Part shown: in pieces, positions 44,575 through 56,748 of the stretch
Position numbering within the stretch: the stretch's first letter is position 1
Layout of the letters: each line of letters starts with the position of its first letter
From: Amphibalanus amphitrite
Lineage: Eukaryota > Arthropoda > Thecostraca > Balanomorpha > Balanidae
Length of the DNA: 64,000 bases
Direction of reading: 5' to 3'
NCBI RefSeq assembly: GCF_019059575.1
Contig: NW_024881995.1
Span: 433,110-497,109, forward strand
The notes under the pieces: model-generated
What the model was told of the DNA's origin: nothing
Databases searched by the model: none
What the model saw: only the letters and a program-made list of their open reading frames with translations
Position numbers and translations under genes: made by a program

Positions 44575-45488
44575 CCCTCGCCCGCACATGGGGGGGGGGT
44601 GGTTGCCACCCCCCCCCCCAGGCAGTCTTTCTGCTCTGCACTCAACATTTTTAGAGCTAAAAGGCTGATTTTTCGTATAGCTGCTCGTCTATCCTTTCTT
44701 GATGTCCACTGAAAATTTCAAGTTTCTGTGATTTTTGGTTTCGGAGATATGACCTTGTTTTTCAGGTCATGTCATGACCCAAATGGCCAATTCTCAACAT
44801 CTTGCGTTTGCCATGGGCCTTGTGAGCTTTTGACACCCTGATTTCGGCCTTTTTTGCCAATCTTACCTCCCACCTATCATGGAACATGTTGTTCGACGAT
44901 GTACAGGGGTCAAGGTCAGAGTCAAGGTCAACCTAGGTCATCTAAGATAATTGCGTTTTAGGCAAGCTGAATTTACTTTTTGTGAAGTTTTTTGACTGCA
45001 TTTTTGGTAAAAGCTTCTCAGATCATGATTTCATGTGATATGGACCCAAAAACAATCGGTGCACACATCAGTATACACACAGACACACACAGACATACAA
45101 ACACATATAATTGACCTTGACCTAACTTGACCTGAAATGACCTCAGCAGCAAAATTCTGGTCGGATAGTGTGACAAAGAGGTTCTAGCTGGCTTGGCACC
45201 AGAAAACAGCATCGTCATCGGTATTTGATAAGCAGCGCACTTGATATCCAACGGTGACCCAAAACAGCAACATTTTTTAGTTTGACCTGACCTGGAAGGT
45301 CAATGACTGACCTGAGAAGGTAAAACTGGGTATCATTGGATTCGTCTCTTCCCAAAGAATCTTTTTGGTCTTTACTGCTAAGCTCTATCTCCAACAGGAA
45401 CGAAATGGCGCGGGGGGGGGGGTGGCAACCACCCCCCCCCCCCCCCATGTGCGTTCTAGGATGGGAAAATGGCATGTGCGGGCGAGGG
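44575..45488. mobile_element. TTAA-flanked piggyBac-type MITE, 914 bp
   Basis: TTAA at 44571-44574 and 45489-45492; ends CCCTCGCCCGCACATG. G/C hairpins (G-run, GTGGTTGCCAC, C-run) near both ends at 44590-44619 and 45412-45447. The interior has AGGTCA/TGACCT groups (44764, 44913-44940, 45112-45140, 45283-45315) and a CA-rich run (45061-45105). Confidence 0.92.
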
Positions 45489-45492
45489 TTAA

Positions 45493-46413
45493 TACACATT
45501 TTAAGAACACTGTTTTTTTATGAGCATGATTTAGGTCTCAGAAACAGCAAAATGTCGATAAAATGAGGAAAAATAAGTGCAAATGATCGCGCAAGAGAGT
45601 ATCCCTAGCTCCCTAGCAACCACCTAGCCTGCAACGTAAGGCAAAATAGTTAACAACGGACGCCATTTAATTGCGTCCCAGAAAAGCTATTTCTGGCACC
45701 TAAAAGCTGACTCGCCCCAAATTGGTCCTCAACACCTATTTGGTGGATACCAGCACCAATCATGGAAAATGACCTTAATTAGCTGTTTCTGGCACCTATT
45801 CATCGGTACGCCTTACTCTTTTTTCGGAATCTGGCACCTAAATGCTGAGCGTAGCACCAATCTAGTAGAAAAATGAACTACTGGCTGGTAGAATCATGTT
45901 GTTCTGGTATAATGACCCCTGGAGTCTAGCCTAAAGGTTGCCAGTGCAGCTACACTCTAAGACAGCCCCGTAGTGATCTCAGCATTGTATATGACGTTTA
46001 AGTAAGCAAATAATATTGATTTGTTTGAAAAAAACAATGTCATTTAAATATTTAAAAGTATTTATTTGTAATGCTTAAAGGGAAACATTTTTGTGAGTAA
46101 TTGTCTCGATTTTGACCATTAAAACGGGTATTGTATTTTTTGACGTCATCAAATAGCTCCAAAAAAGAAATGTAATGTTTTCATTCCGTTCAAGGCCGCT
46201 GAAGAAACGCGGGATCTTGCGTGGGACATTGTCCGTTGTTTGCCGCGCAGAGTTGTGCCGTGGTTGTCCCTTTTTCATCCGTTTCTTACTTACCTATGTC
46301 ATATGTGTGCATGAAGCTTTGATTTTGTTTTTGGTTATTGTGTGGCCGGTCAGTCAAACGCCCCTGTAGAAACCGGATGCTGCGTTTGATCGAGATGGAG
46401 TCAGACGATGATT
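45493..46413. other. interior of the GTAC element with TGGCACCTAA repeats, no gene
   Basis: CTGGCACCTA recurs near 45694, 45788 and 45831. The reversed motif TTAGGTGCCAG recurs near 52916 and 52973. These may be remnants of long internal arms of the GTAC element. Confidence 0.5.
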
Positions 46414-46421
46414 GCAGAAAG

Positions 46422-46677
46422 CATAGGCGCGGGAGCCGGGGGGGCAGTGGGGGCAGCTTGCCCCCCCCCCCCAACTCTGGGGCCGTGGGGGCGGTGCCCC
46501 CACAGCTTTGAGACGGAATACCACACTTTTTTGCAAATGTTTTCTTTTTTTGTTGAAAAAGCCGAGGGGTGAAAAATAAGTGGCCTAAAACCGGTGAGAA
46601 AACTAGATTTGGGGGTACCCTAGGTTAATCTCTATTATGGTGTGCCCCCCAGTCGGAAAGTAGTTCCCGCGCCCCTG
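46422..46677. mobile_element. hAT MITE, 256 bp
   Basis: 8-bp duplication GCAGAAAG (46414-46421 and 46678-46685) and ends CATAGGCGCGGGAGCC / CAGGGGCGCGGGAACT. Contains a GGGGGCAGCTTGCCCCC hairpin. Related to the repeat at 8700-8910. Confidence 0.92.
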
Positions 46678-47410
46678 GCAGAAAGCTAATAATATTGAAA
46701 AGAGGGCCGGTTGCGTGGCATGTCTGTTCAGAGTTGACATTTTGCTTTACTCCAGTTTATGACCTGAGAGCCTGGCTGGAAGTGACGGATCCAAACTTTT
46801 CACGTTAAAATGGCTGAGGGTGCAGTAATCTCTAGTCTCTACATAGCGGGCTGGTATAGGAGCGTCTTGCTATGCTGCACCATAGCTGGCTAGTGATTCT
46901 CTTTTGGCTAGAAATGGCATTAATCATTATCTCCACTGGCGAAAATGGCACTTGGGGCGTTCCACGACAAATCGACAAGTGCCCTGCACCCTCATATTTT
47001 ATTTTTTGCTTAAAATTGGTCTAATGGGTTGTGATGGGCGGGGAAGCCAGCTGTGGCAAGGATTTTTTTCTTCGAACAACGGTTTCCGAGATATAGCCTC
47101 GAGCAATTCCTGGATGTCGCGCTGCAGCCCTATGTTTGGCGGCCTATAACTCAAAAACTATTGGTTTTCTACGATAAAAACTTTATATGGTTCAACTCAC
47201 AATCAACCAACAAACATTTTGGCTATCTCGGATTTTCAATTTTTGAAAATTTTGATCACGTGACCTTTTGACCTATTTTTTGAAGAGTGACCTTGATATT
47301 TTCCCCACTGAAAGTTGCAATTTTGTCTGATGACGATTAAAGCCTTATCAATTGTCATTCATATGCGAAAATAAAAAAGTGGATATCGCCCTGCGTTGAC
47401 CTCAGGTCAG

Positions 47411-48425
47411 GTCATTTTTATGACCTGTCCATTATTACGAGCGGGGGCGACAGCGAGATCTCGAGAATAAAGCAAGGTAGCGACAAGCGGTAAACGGTGC
47501 AGGCTACACACGGATAAGGTCTATAATTTTTACTGAGGTCATTTTCAGGTCAGGTCAAAGATGACGTCACAGGAGCAAAAAGAAAGTCAAAATTGCGGCA
47601 CTACATATATATGAAGTTTTTCTAGAATAACTTTCAAGGTATCTCAGCTAGGAACAAACTAATATCACCATCGTGATCCTCTCTTCGATCCGCATCGAAA
47701 CATATGTTTGTTGACCTCGAAAGGTCGAAAGGTCAAAAGTTGACCTTAGGTCACGTGACCTAAGGTCAACGTTTGACCTTTCGACCTTTCGAGGTCAACA
47801 TACATATGTTTCGATGCGGATCGACGAGAGGATCACGATGGTGCTATTAGTTTGTTCCTAGCTGGGATACCTTCAAAGTTATTCGAGAAAAACTTAATAT
47901 ATATGTAGTGCCGCAATTTTGACTTCCTTTTTGCTCCTGTGACGTCATCTTTGACCTGACCTGAAAATGACCTCAATAAAAATTATAGACCTTATCCATG
48001 TGTACCCTACACCGTTTACTGCTTGTCGCTATCTTGCTTTATTCTCGAGATCTCGCTGTCGCTCCCCCACGTCACGTGACCTAAGTTCAACTTTTGACCT
48101 TTCGACCTTTTGAGGTCAAAATACATATATTTCGATGCGGATGGACGAGAGGATCACGATGGTGCTATTAGTTTGTTCCTAGCTGGGATACCTTGAAAGT
48201 TATTCTAGAAAAACTTCATATATATGTAGTGCCGCAATTTTGACTTCCTTTTTGCTCCTGTGACGTCATCTTTGACCTGACCTGAAAATAACCTTAGTAA
48301 AAATTATAGACCTTATCCGTGTGTAGCCTGCACCCTTTACCGCTTGTCGCTATCTTGCTTTATTCTCGAGATCTCGCTGTCGCCCCCGCTCGTAATAATG
48401 GACAGGTCATAAAAATGACCTGAGG
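47411..48425. repeat. three-copy palindromic array (one arm inverted, two direct)
   Basis: A ~330-bp module occurs inverted at about 47420-47754 and direct at 47755-48072 and 48073-48425. Each carries TTGACCTGACCTGAAAATGACC, a CGCTGTCGC block and TTTCGATGCGGAT. The axis is AGGTCACGTGACCT at 47748-47761. Confidence 0.9.
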
Positions 48426-48779
48426 CCAGTTTTACCAACAGAAAAATGGCAGCCCGGCGCAATTTTTCTGTCAAAAACCAGCCGACGAGTTTCACCAACC
48501 AGGCGAAAAAATATCCGCCGGCGTGAAAAAATATCAGCCAGAAAAATAGCCAATGAGTTTCACCAACGGCAAATGCGGCATTAATGGAGTGTTATTTTGC
48601 GCCATTATTTGTAGAAAAACAGCCCAAAAAATAGACGGGCGACCCCGTCTATTTTTTGATGTCGTGTTGGAACAATTGGCCTCATTTGTTACTAATTATC
48701 GTGATTTGCGCTTCCCAGTTGATATAATAATTTAGTATCATTCATGGCCAATTTGTAAAGCATCTGGGCTTCAAGATTA

Positions 48780-50250
48780 GAAGAGGAATACTGATGATAT
48801 TGCGTAAAGAAAGAGCCTTTGTCACCAGGCAGGACCAAAAGGAACCAACAAGACGGGTGTTTGGTGTTGTGGTGTTAGTTTTTTCGTTTTATATTATCTT
48901 TTTGCTACAAGCACCCAACAGAAAGATGATAGCGCATTAACTAGTGGTCAGCTTACAAGTTCATTGCTCGCACGGAAGTGGAAAATAATGATGGAAGGTC
49001 ATTTTCGAAAATCGAAGGTGCTTGAAGAAATGCTGGAAGGAGAGGCAGAGAGGGCAGGCTCATTGGACTCAAGATTTTAAATAAATATGTCACTGTTTTC
49101 ACATATTCAGCTACATTTGACATTGCAAGGCGCCAGCTACTGATACTACTACTTTTGGGTGGAACTTACTTGAGCTGTGCGGAATAGGGAAGGTGCATTG
49201 ACATTGCTAAGACCAAAATGGCAAGATTTTCAAGATAAATGACAATAAATAAAAAAAAAATTGAATAGCATGAAAGAAATGTATAAAGGCTTGTTTTTGA
49301 AGCAAAACGTGCAAAGTTTGCGTGGTTGCGAACCCGAACAAACTTGCTGAATGCTGTCATAAGATTGTGCCACTGAACTCAGCAAGTCATGCTGCCAATA
49401 TTGAAGGAAAAGAAAATAATAGTAATGTAAAATGTAAATGAATCCATAACTGTTGTGTGTGCACTGTGACTGTGCTGATATTATTTATTTATTTATTTAT
49501 TTAGGCTCGTTACAACATCCACGTAGTGGCTTTTACGTTGTAGTGTCAGTATACATGAAAATCATCTCACATCTCGGGTATAGATAAAAAGACAAAAAGA
49601 AAAGTAAAATACAAGAACACGATAAGAATATTAAAATACCACGATAACAGCATCTATAAAATGTTGAGGTAAGCTAAATCACCATCCAATAGGTACATGA
49701 AATATATGTAAAAGATGACAGTAAATGGAGCGGTACTAAACGACCTAAAAGGCGAACGAACAATTTCATTGTCCTGTCCTGTTGGTTTTAATCTTGCGAG
49801 GGCTTAAAGTTGCATATCGTCTGAAAGGCACCTTTATTAGGAATGGAATGGCAAACAGAAAGTATGCCACAACCTTACTAAGGTCACAAAAATGCCCTTT
49901 ACAAAAAACCCTTACAGACACCATATTGAAGGAATGGTATTCTAAATAAATGTAGGAAATCAACAATGTTCTCCACACTTTTCCACTCCGAAATATATCC
50001 TATCGAACTCGCCACTTTCTTCTGCACAAGACAACGCCTAGTTTGGCTGCCGAAACTTGCCTGAACACGGAATATTCACATTAGAGTATCTTAACACCCC
50101 ACTCGAGGAGCGCTAGGGCAAACAGCACGATATAGGTATGTTCCGGACATAGGCGAATAATTTTACTTCGTGATTTATATGATGCATATTTTCTGAGACA
50201 CATTCATTAGGAATAGGATGACAAGCGTAAATTATACATACCGTAACCTT
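48780..50250. other. interior of the 3.8-kb element, no gene
   Basis: AT-rich. A (TTTA)n run (about 49480-49504) is followed by GGCTCGTTACAACATCC, possibly a retroposon tail. No coding potential seen. Confidence 0.45.
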
Positions 50251-50252
50251 AT

Positions 50253-51110
50253 TAACCATCGCACTTGTGGGGAGGGGGAGGGGGAAGGGGTCGGATAAAA
50301 CCCCATGGTTTTCCGCAAATTACTCGCGCAAAAAGCGGCCGATCGCGCCGAAACTTTCGGTACCCTCGAGATCATCAATTTTACATCTAACCTAAAAATT
50401 TCATGACTCTGACCCAACTAACCTTTGACCTGTGGCATATTTCTCGAGACCATGTTTGGCCGGAATCGCGATTCGGCGTATGCCAGCTCACATTATCCGC
50501 GGTTTCCAGGCTTTTTGTGGTTTTAAACGTTCAAATATGTGAAGTGATGTTGGTGCCATGCATAATGGTGGGAGTCAAGGTCACGTGAAGGTCAAGTCAA
50601 GGTCATTGACCTTTTGATGACCTTGGTTCACTTTTTCGAGTTTTACTTGTTTCTAGGGTAGTTTTTGGTGCTGATTTCCATTTTAGCAGCCATTTGAATA
50701 TTTACGAAGTAGTTCTAGTGCCTTCGTTCCATGTTACGAAGCTATCAGTAGTAGGTGACACTTCTATGGATGGCCGGCAGGACGCCTACTAATTGATCTA
50801 ACGTGACCTGACCCGACCTGGCCTAAATGCATAAAGACATCGTCTGTGATCAAAACTAACATGAAATTCGTGATCAGCACCCCAAAATACCCCGTAACAC
50901 CCTAACTTTGCGAAGTTTCAAGAGGTCTCGATTTCCCAACTTTAGTTGGGTCATTAAACTGACTTGGAAAGTCAGCTTATGACCTTGGACTTTGAAATTG
51001 GATATATTCGGCCTAATTTCGTCATAGGCAGCACGCTTGACTTTTCCGCGAAGCTCTAGCTTGATCAGGGGCCAAACGGCTGAGCGGGGGGTCCAATTGA
51101 ACCCCCTATA
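50253..51110. other. AGGTCA-rich segment with G/C hairpin, possible further MITE
   Basis: Starts near a TTAACCATCGC with GGGGAGGGGGAGGGGG (50271-50286) and ends in GGGGGTCCAATTGAACCCCC (51087-51106). AGGTCA groups at 50420-50440 and 50570-50625. Same layout as the TTAA MITEs, but I could not define matching ends. Confidence 0.4.
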
Positions 51111-52085
51111 CTATGTTGATTATGCACATTTACAGGTAAAATTCTCACCAGGACACACCAGCCAACATCTGTGCACAATCTGGCTACAATTCTACCTATG
51201 GTTTGCGCTCTACGAATAAATAGGTGCTAGATCGGAAAAATCCCCACTGTGCAGTGTAGCGGGGCCGGAGCTTATATTGTTTGCTGTGTGGCGTTCCTTC
51301 GTCTTGACCGGGCCCGGCAAACGGGGCCTGCATATCGGCTGAAACCACCTAGCCGGGCAGCATGACCTCCACCTCGCCGAAGTGGGGCGAACGACCGCCC
51401 TCAGCCCTGCAATGACCGCGGTGCAGTTAATCTGGGTAGGTATCTTCCTGAGGTAAGATACTCGCCTTGGCACAAGGCTTTATATAGGCCTTGGCGAATC
51501 CTTAGCCCTCGGTCCTAGAAGTAGGTGTAATGCAGTGCGCGCGAAGCCGCCTCGCAGCACCGCAGTTCACTCGCTCGGCAGCGGAACTGTCCGTCCAGCT
51601 TCAGGTGGCGCCTCTGGGAACAATGTTTGCCGCTTCTTCCCCACTCTTTTTCACATCTAGGAAAGAGGTGCGACTCCCGGATCCGTCGGGAGCGGGTCCC
51701 ATCTATTATAATTTATAGTCCCCACCTCATAAAAGGTGGGAGTGGGGGTCCATACATTGCGTGCACATTCGACACGATGATTTTCTACAAGGTGCGACGA
51801 AAAGCAGACGAAAAGGTAAATTGCAACTTGAAAGCATTGTAAAAATGAAATATAATAGGCTGACAGGAAAAAAGATCCCACACGCTTCCTATCGTCTCCT
51901 TCATAAATGACGTAGGTTTACAATTTGGTGGTCTTGTATTGGCAAGTTTATTTATGATCTATTTTGTGGTTACAACTATTAAAAATATATATAATGTTTT
52001 CCAATAATAATATTGCTAAATATTTTTGCTATTTGCATTAAAAAACACGCTTAAATTTAATTAAAACATGTTTTAAATAATTTAT
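51111..52085. other. no gene recognised
   Basis: A short inverted pair of CCCACCT...AGGTGGG at 51720-51741. Otherwise anonymous and AT-rich toward 52085. Confidence 0.4.
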
Positions 52086-52733
52086 CAATCTCCTTGACCA
52101 TTATCGATATAAAAATATCAGCTGACTGCCGGCGACAAATATTTCCGGCCGAAGTCGGCTGGAATTTTTTTGTTGGTGAAACTCGTGGCTGTGTGGCGGC
52201 TATTTTTTCGGCTGGATATTTTATTTCGGCGGCCGGCTGGTATTTTTTGGTAAAACTGGCCTCTGACCTGAGGTCAACGCAGGGCGATATCCACTTTTTT
52301 TATTTTCGCATATGAATGAAAATTGATAAGGCTTTAATCGTCATCAGACAAAATTACAACTTTCAGTGGGGAAAATATCAAGGTCACTCTTCGAAAAATA
52401 GGTCAAAAGGTCACGTGATCAAAATTTTCGAAAATTGAAAATCCGAGATAGCCGAAATGTTTGTTGGCTGATTGTAAGTTGAACCATATAAAGTTTTTAT
52501 CGTAGAAAACCAATAGTTTCTGAGTTATAGGCCGCCAAACATAGGGCTGCAGCGCGACCTGCTGGAATTGCCCGAGGCTTTATCTCGGAAACCGTTGTTC
52601 GAAGAAAAAAATCCTTGCCACAGCTGGCTTCCCCGCCCATCACAACCCCTTACACCAGTTTTCAACGAAAAATAAAATATGAGGGTGCAAATTTAATTTT
52701 TTATTTGTCGATTTGTCGTGGAACGCCCCACTT

Positions 52734-54777
52734 GACATCACCGAATGCAACGTTCATGTTGTTAGGATACATAAAATCAGGAAGATTACGCGAATTAGGT
52801 AGGCAAACGTGGAATAAAATAGGTGCTGGATGTTTTGGTTTTGGTGCTGAATCAGCAAACAACAAATACGGAGTTCAACTAGACGATCTGGCAACTTAAG
52901 GCTGTGTGGAAGCAATTAGGTGCCAGATTCAGATATTAGGGTCGAATAAGCATTTTGGGGCTGATCAGCAATTAGGTGCCAGAAACAGCTTTTTAGGGAC
53001 CAGAAACAAATATTCCCCGTTAACAACTCGTGTTGATATTGCAGGTACTCAGCCTTGGAAGCACACTAGACGGTCACCATACTGGGCTTCATACTGAATT
53101 TTGCATACCAGAATTGATGTTTCCAACTAAAATTATTTTTTTTTTTGCAAAATTTATCGTTGTTGCCCTACTATTTTTCGTAAAACCGAGATATACAAAC
53201 TAAATGATATCAAAAATAATATTGTGATAATGAAAACCGGCATATAAAACAAGATAATTGTTGAGATCATGCCTACTAAACTTGGTCCTACCCCCTAATT
53301 CAATATACCCTGCTTCCAATAGCGTCTCACGGTCCTGTTAGGAGATGTGATAGCGCTTCAGCGCGAGCCGCTTGGCCAATTTTGTCGCCTACTTACTGGC
53401 CCCTCTTCCCGGCCACCTTTTTCAATGCGATTTCTGTAACGTTTGAAACGGTAGGTGCACGCCGGCAACTGGAACGATCAGCAACACTGCCAGCAGCCGT
53501 ATGCTTATCCCACCAACACCGGACTGTGCAGACAGTTCGTCTGTAATTACATAAGACTTGCAAACAAAACCAACAGGCAGATGTCCTAACCAATCAGCAA
53601 TGACACGCTGTGTCATTTCGGCCAGGGGGCGTCGAAGTCTAGTAGGAAAATCTGGAAATCCCCGGCGTGACGTCACGTCGGGGATGACCGACGGCACCTT
53701 GCACTGAAAGATACGGCAGAACGGCTATTTTTGAAAAATGATTAAAAATACTTTTGTGCTGTTATGACACATAAAACGCTTATCAGCATGTTCCTCATCA
53801 TGTGATAAAGGCATATCCGTGGTCGAAAATAGCTGAGCCCCTCCCAATTTCCAACCACCGACCTCATAAGCAAAGGATGTAAGCGTAATCCTTAAGGGCG
53901 ACTTTCCTATACATATCCGTACATATGCGTCCTTACGGAAATCGGTAGTGTGGCGATTGGCGACGCGCGCGACATCTGTGTGGCGACCAAGTGGCGACTG
54001 TGGCGACACCTGGTGGCTGCTTTTCTGCTGTATGTAGGCATTGGGGTTTTGCCAGATGTGGTTCCTACTGCTACACCACTATGTTGACCCAATACTAGAA
54101 AAGTTATTTTGCTAGTAAAAGGCAAGCAAATTGAAAGTTGATTGATAAAATTGCTTATAAATGATTACGAGATAATGATAAAGAAATTTTGATTGAATAA
54201 TTATTTAAATAATCAACCGTGAAACTATATTCTGGTAGGTTTAGTAGAAATAAGTCCGTGCAACCTTGTATTTAGGGCCTTGATTTCGGCCTGGAGCATG
54301 CCGACTGTCTGGTTCAGCTCCCTTGGTAAAAATTTCATACCGTCATGTAGCGACGCAGCCGTTCAGGTGGACAATCTCTGTGAAACTGGCCGAGCTCGGT
54401 GATCCGGGACCCGAGGTTCGTTCGTCACCTCATGTTCTGCGGCCAAGGACCGTGCAATGAAGGAGTGCAGCCTGAATCGTCATCACTCAGGTGTAGACAC
54501 GATTAGGAACCGGAAAGTGTTGTCATACCTAAGAAGTAAACATAACTTTTGTCGGACCCTGTAGTGTCGTCCTGTAGTGTCTATCATTGTCAGCGAGACG
54601 CTACATGGAGTTAAAATGGCGAGCGGCCCTCCCGCCGGAATGGTGAGCGTCCTTCTCTGTCAAACGCGGCGCTAGTTTCCGCCTAAGCTCCGCTGGCCCG
54701 CTCAACTGCTATGTCATGCGGCACAGTCTACAAGTACAGGTGACCGGTCGCGAGATCGGAGCTCCGTAGCACCGAGC
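52734..54777. other. right interior of the GTAC element, no gene
   Basis: Contains the reversed TGGCACC motifs (52900-53010). A TGGCGAC-rich piece lies at 53951-54006. No protein homology found in either strand. Confidence 0.45.
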
Positions 54778-55348
54778 GAGTGTGGCGAAGGTGGGGGTAT
54801 TCACCGCATCAAACCTACAGGTCGCTTGGACCCTTATCTTGAGACCAATAGTACACTCGGGGGCAGATTGATGTTCTACAACTCTTTATCCACCGGGTTC
54901 CTATGGCTCAGCATTGGCAGCAGCCGCCTGGTACCGGTAGACTGTGCCGCTTCACTTACTTGTCAAGCGGCACAGCCTACCCACCCGTATGACACCGGTC
55001 TGGGTCGGTGGCTGGAAGGCGATGTGGGCCGCCTGTGACGTCAGCGCAGCGGTGAGGGCCGAGCCCGGAGGCATGGCTCGGGTCGGCGCGGCGCGGCGGC
55101 TGGCGAGGGCTGGGGAGTGAGGTGGGGTGGGAGCACGGACCATCGCGCGGCTGAGCGAGTGTAGTTAACTTTCGCGTATCAAGGCGCCAATTATTCTACC
55201 TAACAATTGTGCTAAAGCAGTTGTTAAAATGCCCTATCCCCAAGACAGCGCCTATCATCATACTTGCCATGCACATTACGACACACTCAAACGTGGCATT
55301 GGGACAGCCGATAGAATTTATATCACACGTGCATCGAGTTGCGGAGCT

Positions 55349-55584
55349 ACCGTAAGGTGGGGCTATTTGAGACAGTGGGGCTATTTGAGACAGTATTTAA
55401 AATTGCTATAAAATAAAAACCACTTAAAATTTATGCTGAATTTTTTGCTCAGGCCATTTACTGCTCGATTCCACACCTCCCTGAGCAAAAATATCACACA
55501 AAAATCAAACGATCTTCATTTTATAGCGATTTTAAATACTGTCTCAAATAGCCCCACTGTCTCAAATAGCCCCACTTTACGGTA
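55349..55584. mobile_element. small Tc1/mariner-type MITE in the left arm
   Basis: Inverted ends CCGTAARGTGGGGCTATTTG with TA on both sides. The GGGGCTATTTGAGACAGT block is doubled in each end. Absent from the right arm, so it came after the fold-back formed. Confidence 0.85.
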
Positions 55585-55794
55585 CATTGTTTTTAACAGA
55601 TAAGTATTAAGGCCTTGATTGAGCTCATTGGTGTCTATTATTTCGCACAGCAATCGTTCAGAGACGTGGGAACAGGGGTTTTTGGATAGCACGGCGTCCC
55701 AACTTTAAGCAACTCTTACTGTTCCTCTAGGCTCTAATGTGTGGTCGCAGCCACTAATAGCAAACCGTTCCATCTAGGAACAAATAAGTTGCGC

Positions 55795-55872
55795 ACCTGG
55801 GACGGTTCGAACCGGGTTTCTCCAACCGGTCACCCTACGACGCTAGCGTGTACCCACTGAGCTGCCGAAACC
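55795..55872 (-). other. tRNA-like segment (pol III A and B boxes), minus strand
   Basis: Minus strand: A-box-like CAGCTCAGTGGG (55853-55864) and B-box GGTTCGAACC (55804-55813). Stems do not form a clean cloverleaf, so this is a tRNA-derived relic, not a tRNA gene. Confidence 0.55.
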
Positions 55873-55969
55873 AGCGACCACCCGCCGCGGTCAAACGCGA
55901 TTAAATGTCACAATACTGTCATTGGCGGTCAGCGGTTGAATGTCATTTTGTTTTGTGCAGACGGAGACC

Positions 55970-56058
55970 GTTCTCGGTAGCTCAGTGGATGAACGCTCGT
56001 GTCGTGAATTGGCCGGTGGGAGAAGCCCGGTTCGAACCCCCTGAGTTGCCGACTTTTT
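55970..56058 (+). other. tRNA-like segment (pol III A and B boxes), plus strand
   Basis: A box TAGCTCAGTGG (55978-55988), B box GGTTCGAACCC (56029-56039), and a TTTTT terminator at 56054-56058. Part of the acceptor stem (TCGG with CCGA) pairs; the T stem does not. Possibly transcribed by RNA polymerase III. It pairs with the minus-strand copy at 55795-55872. Confidence 0.6.
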
Positions 56059-56748
56059 GGCTCCTAGTTGGAACGGTTTGCTATTGGGGGCTGCGACCAC
56101 ATATTAGATCAACAGTAATAATCGCTTTAAATTGGGGCGTTGGTTGCGGCAATACTCATAACCCCCAGTTCCCACGTCTCTGGACGATTGCCCTGCGAAA
56201 CAATAGACAATCAAGGCCTTAATACTAATATGTTATACAAAATATAGCTTCGCACCTCGATGCACGAGTGACATAAGTTCTATCGGCTGTCTCATTGCCA
56301 CGCTTAAGTGTGTCGTAATGTGCATTGCAAGTATGATGATAGGCGCTGTCTTGGGGATAGGACATTTTAACAACTGCTTTAGCACAATTGTTAGGTAGAA
56401 TAATTGGCGCCTTGAGACGCGAAAGTTAACTACACTCGACTCGCTCAGCTGCGCGATGGTCCGTGCTCCCACCCCACCTCACTCCCCAGCCCTCGCCAGC
56501 CGCCGCGCCGCGCCGACCCGAGCCATGCCTCCGGGCTCGGCCCTCACCGCTGCGCTGACGTCACAGGCGGCCCACATCGCCTTCCAGCCACCGACCCAGA
56601 CCGGTGTCCTACGGGTGGGTAGGCTGTGCCGCTTGACAAGTAAGTGAAGCGGCACAGTCTACCGGTACCAGGCGGCTGCTGCCAATGCTGAGCCATAGGA
56701 ACCCAGTGGATAAAGAGTTATAGAACATCAATCTGCCCCCGAGTGTAC

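Larger units (their letters stand above)
48426..52262. mobile_element. 3.8-kb element with GGCCAGTTTTACC ends (Harbinger-like)
   Basis: Inserted in the right AGGTCA block of the preceding element; CTG(A) flanks both sides, and comparison with the reverse complement of 47390-47410 gives the uninterrupted sequence. Ends GGCCAGTTTTACC with multiple CAGCC/GGCTG blocks and TTTTTC inside. Ends resemble those at 13153-13940. No transposase found; the short 4-bp-or-less duplication makes the class uncertain. Confidence 0.65.
46954..52729. mobile_element. long-TIR element of the GGGGCRTTCCACGA family
   Basis: 4-bp repeat ACTT (46950-46953 and 52730-52733). Inverted ends GGGGCGTTCCACGACAAATC with arms that match for ~450 bp (46954-47410 and 52263-52729). 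The centre is a threefold palindrome. Own length about 1.9 kb; a 3.8-kb element is inserted at 48426. No transposase. Same family as 58410-60031. Superfamily unknown. Confidence 0.85.
43407..54850. mobile_element. 11.4-kb GTAC-flanked element with long inverted ends
   Basis: GTAC at 43403-43406 and 54851-54854. Inverted ends start TATTGGTCTCAAGATAAGGG and match for about 80 bp (to ~43486 and ~54778) with a few differences. Its own DNA is about 4.5 kb; the rest is four nested elements. No transposase recognised. GTAC is its own reverse complement, so the duplication length (4 bp) could be misjudged, but the LINE frame returns only if one GTAC is kept. Confidence 0.7.
54855..56744. mobile_element. 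GTAC-flanked fold-back element with tRNA-like arms
   Basis: GTAC at 54851-54854 and 56745-56748. Ends ACTCGGGGGCAGATTGATGT and its reverse complement. The two arms pair over almost the full element (54855-55340 with 56255-56744, then 55600-55890 with 55960-56225). The left arm alone holds a small MITE at 55349-55584. Each arm carries a tRNA-like segment. No coding sequence. A third end of this family lies at 58062-58083, again followed by GTAC. Confidence 0.85.

Noticed and set aside
55970..56058. Functional tRNA gene
   Set aside because: A and B boxes are good, but the T and D stems do not pair and the anticodon arm is not credible.
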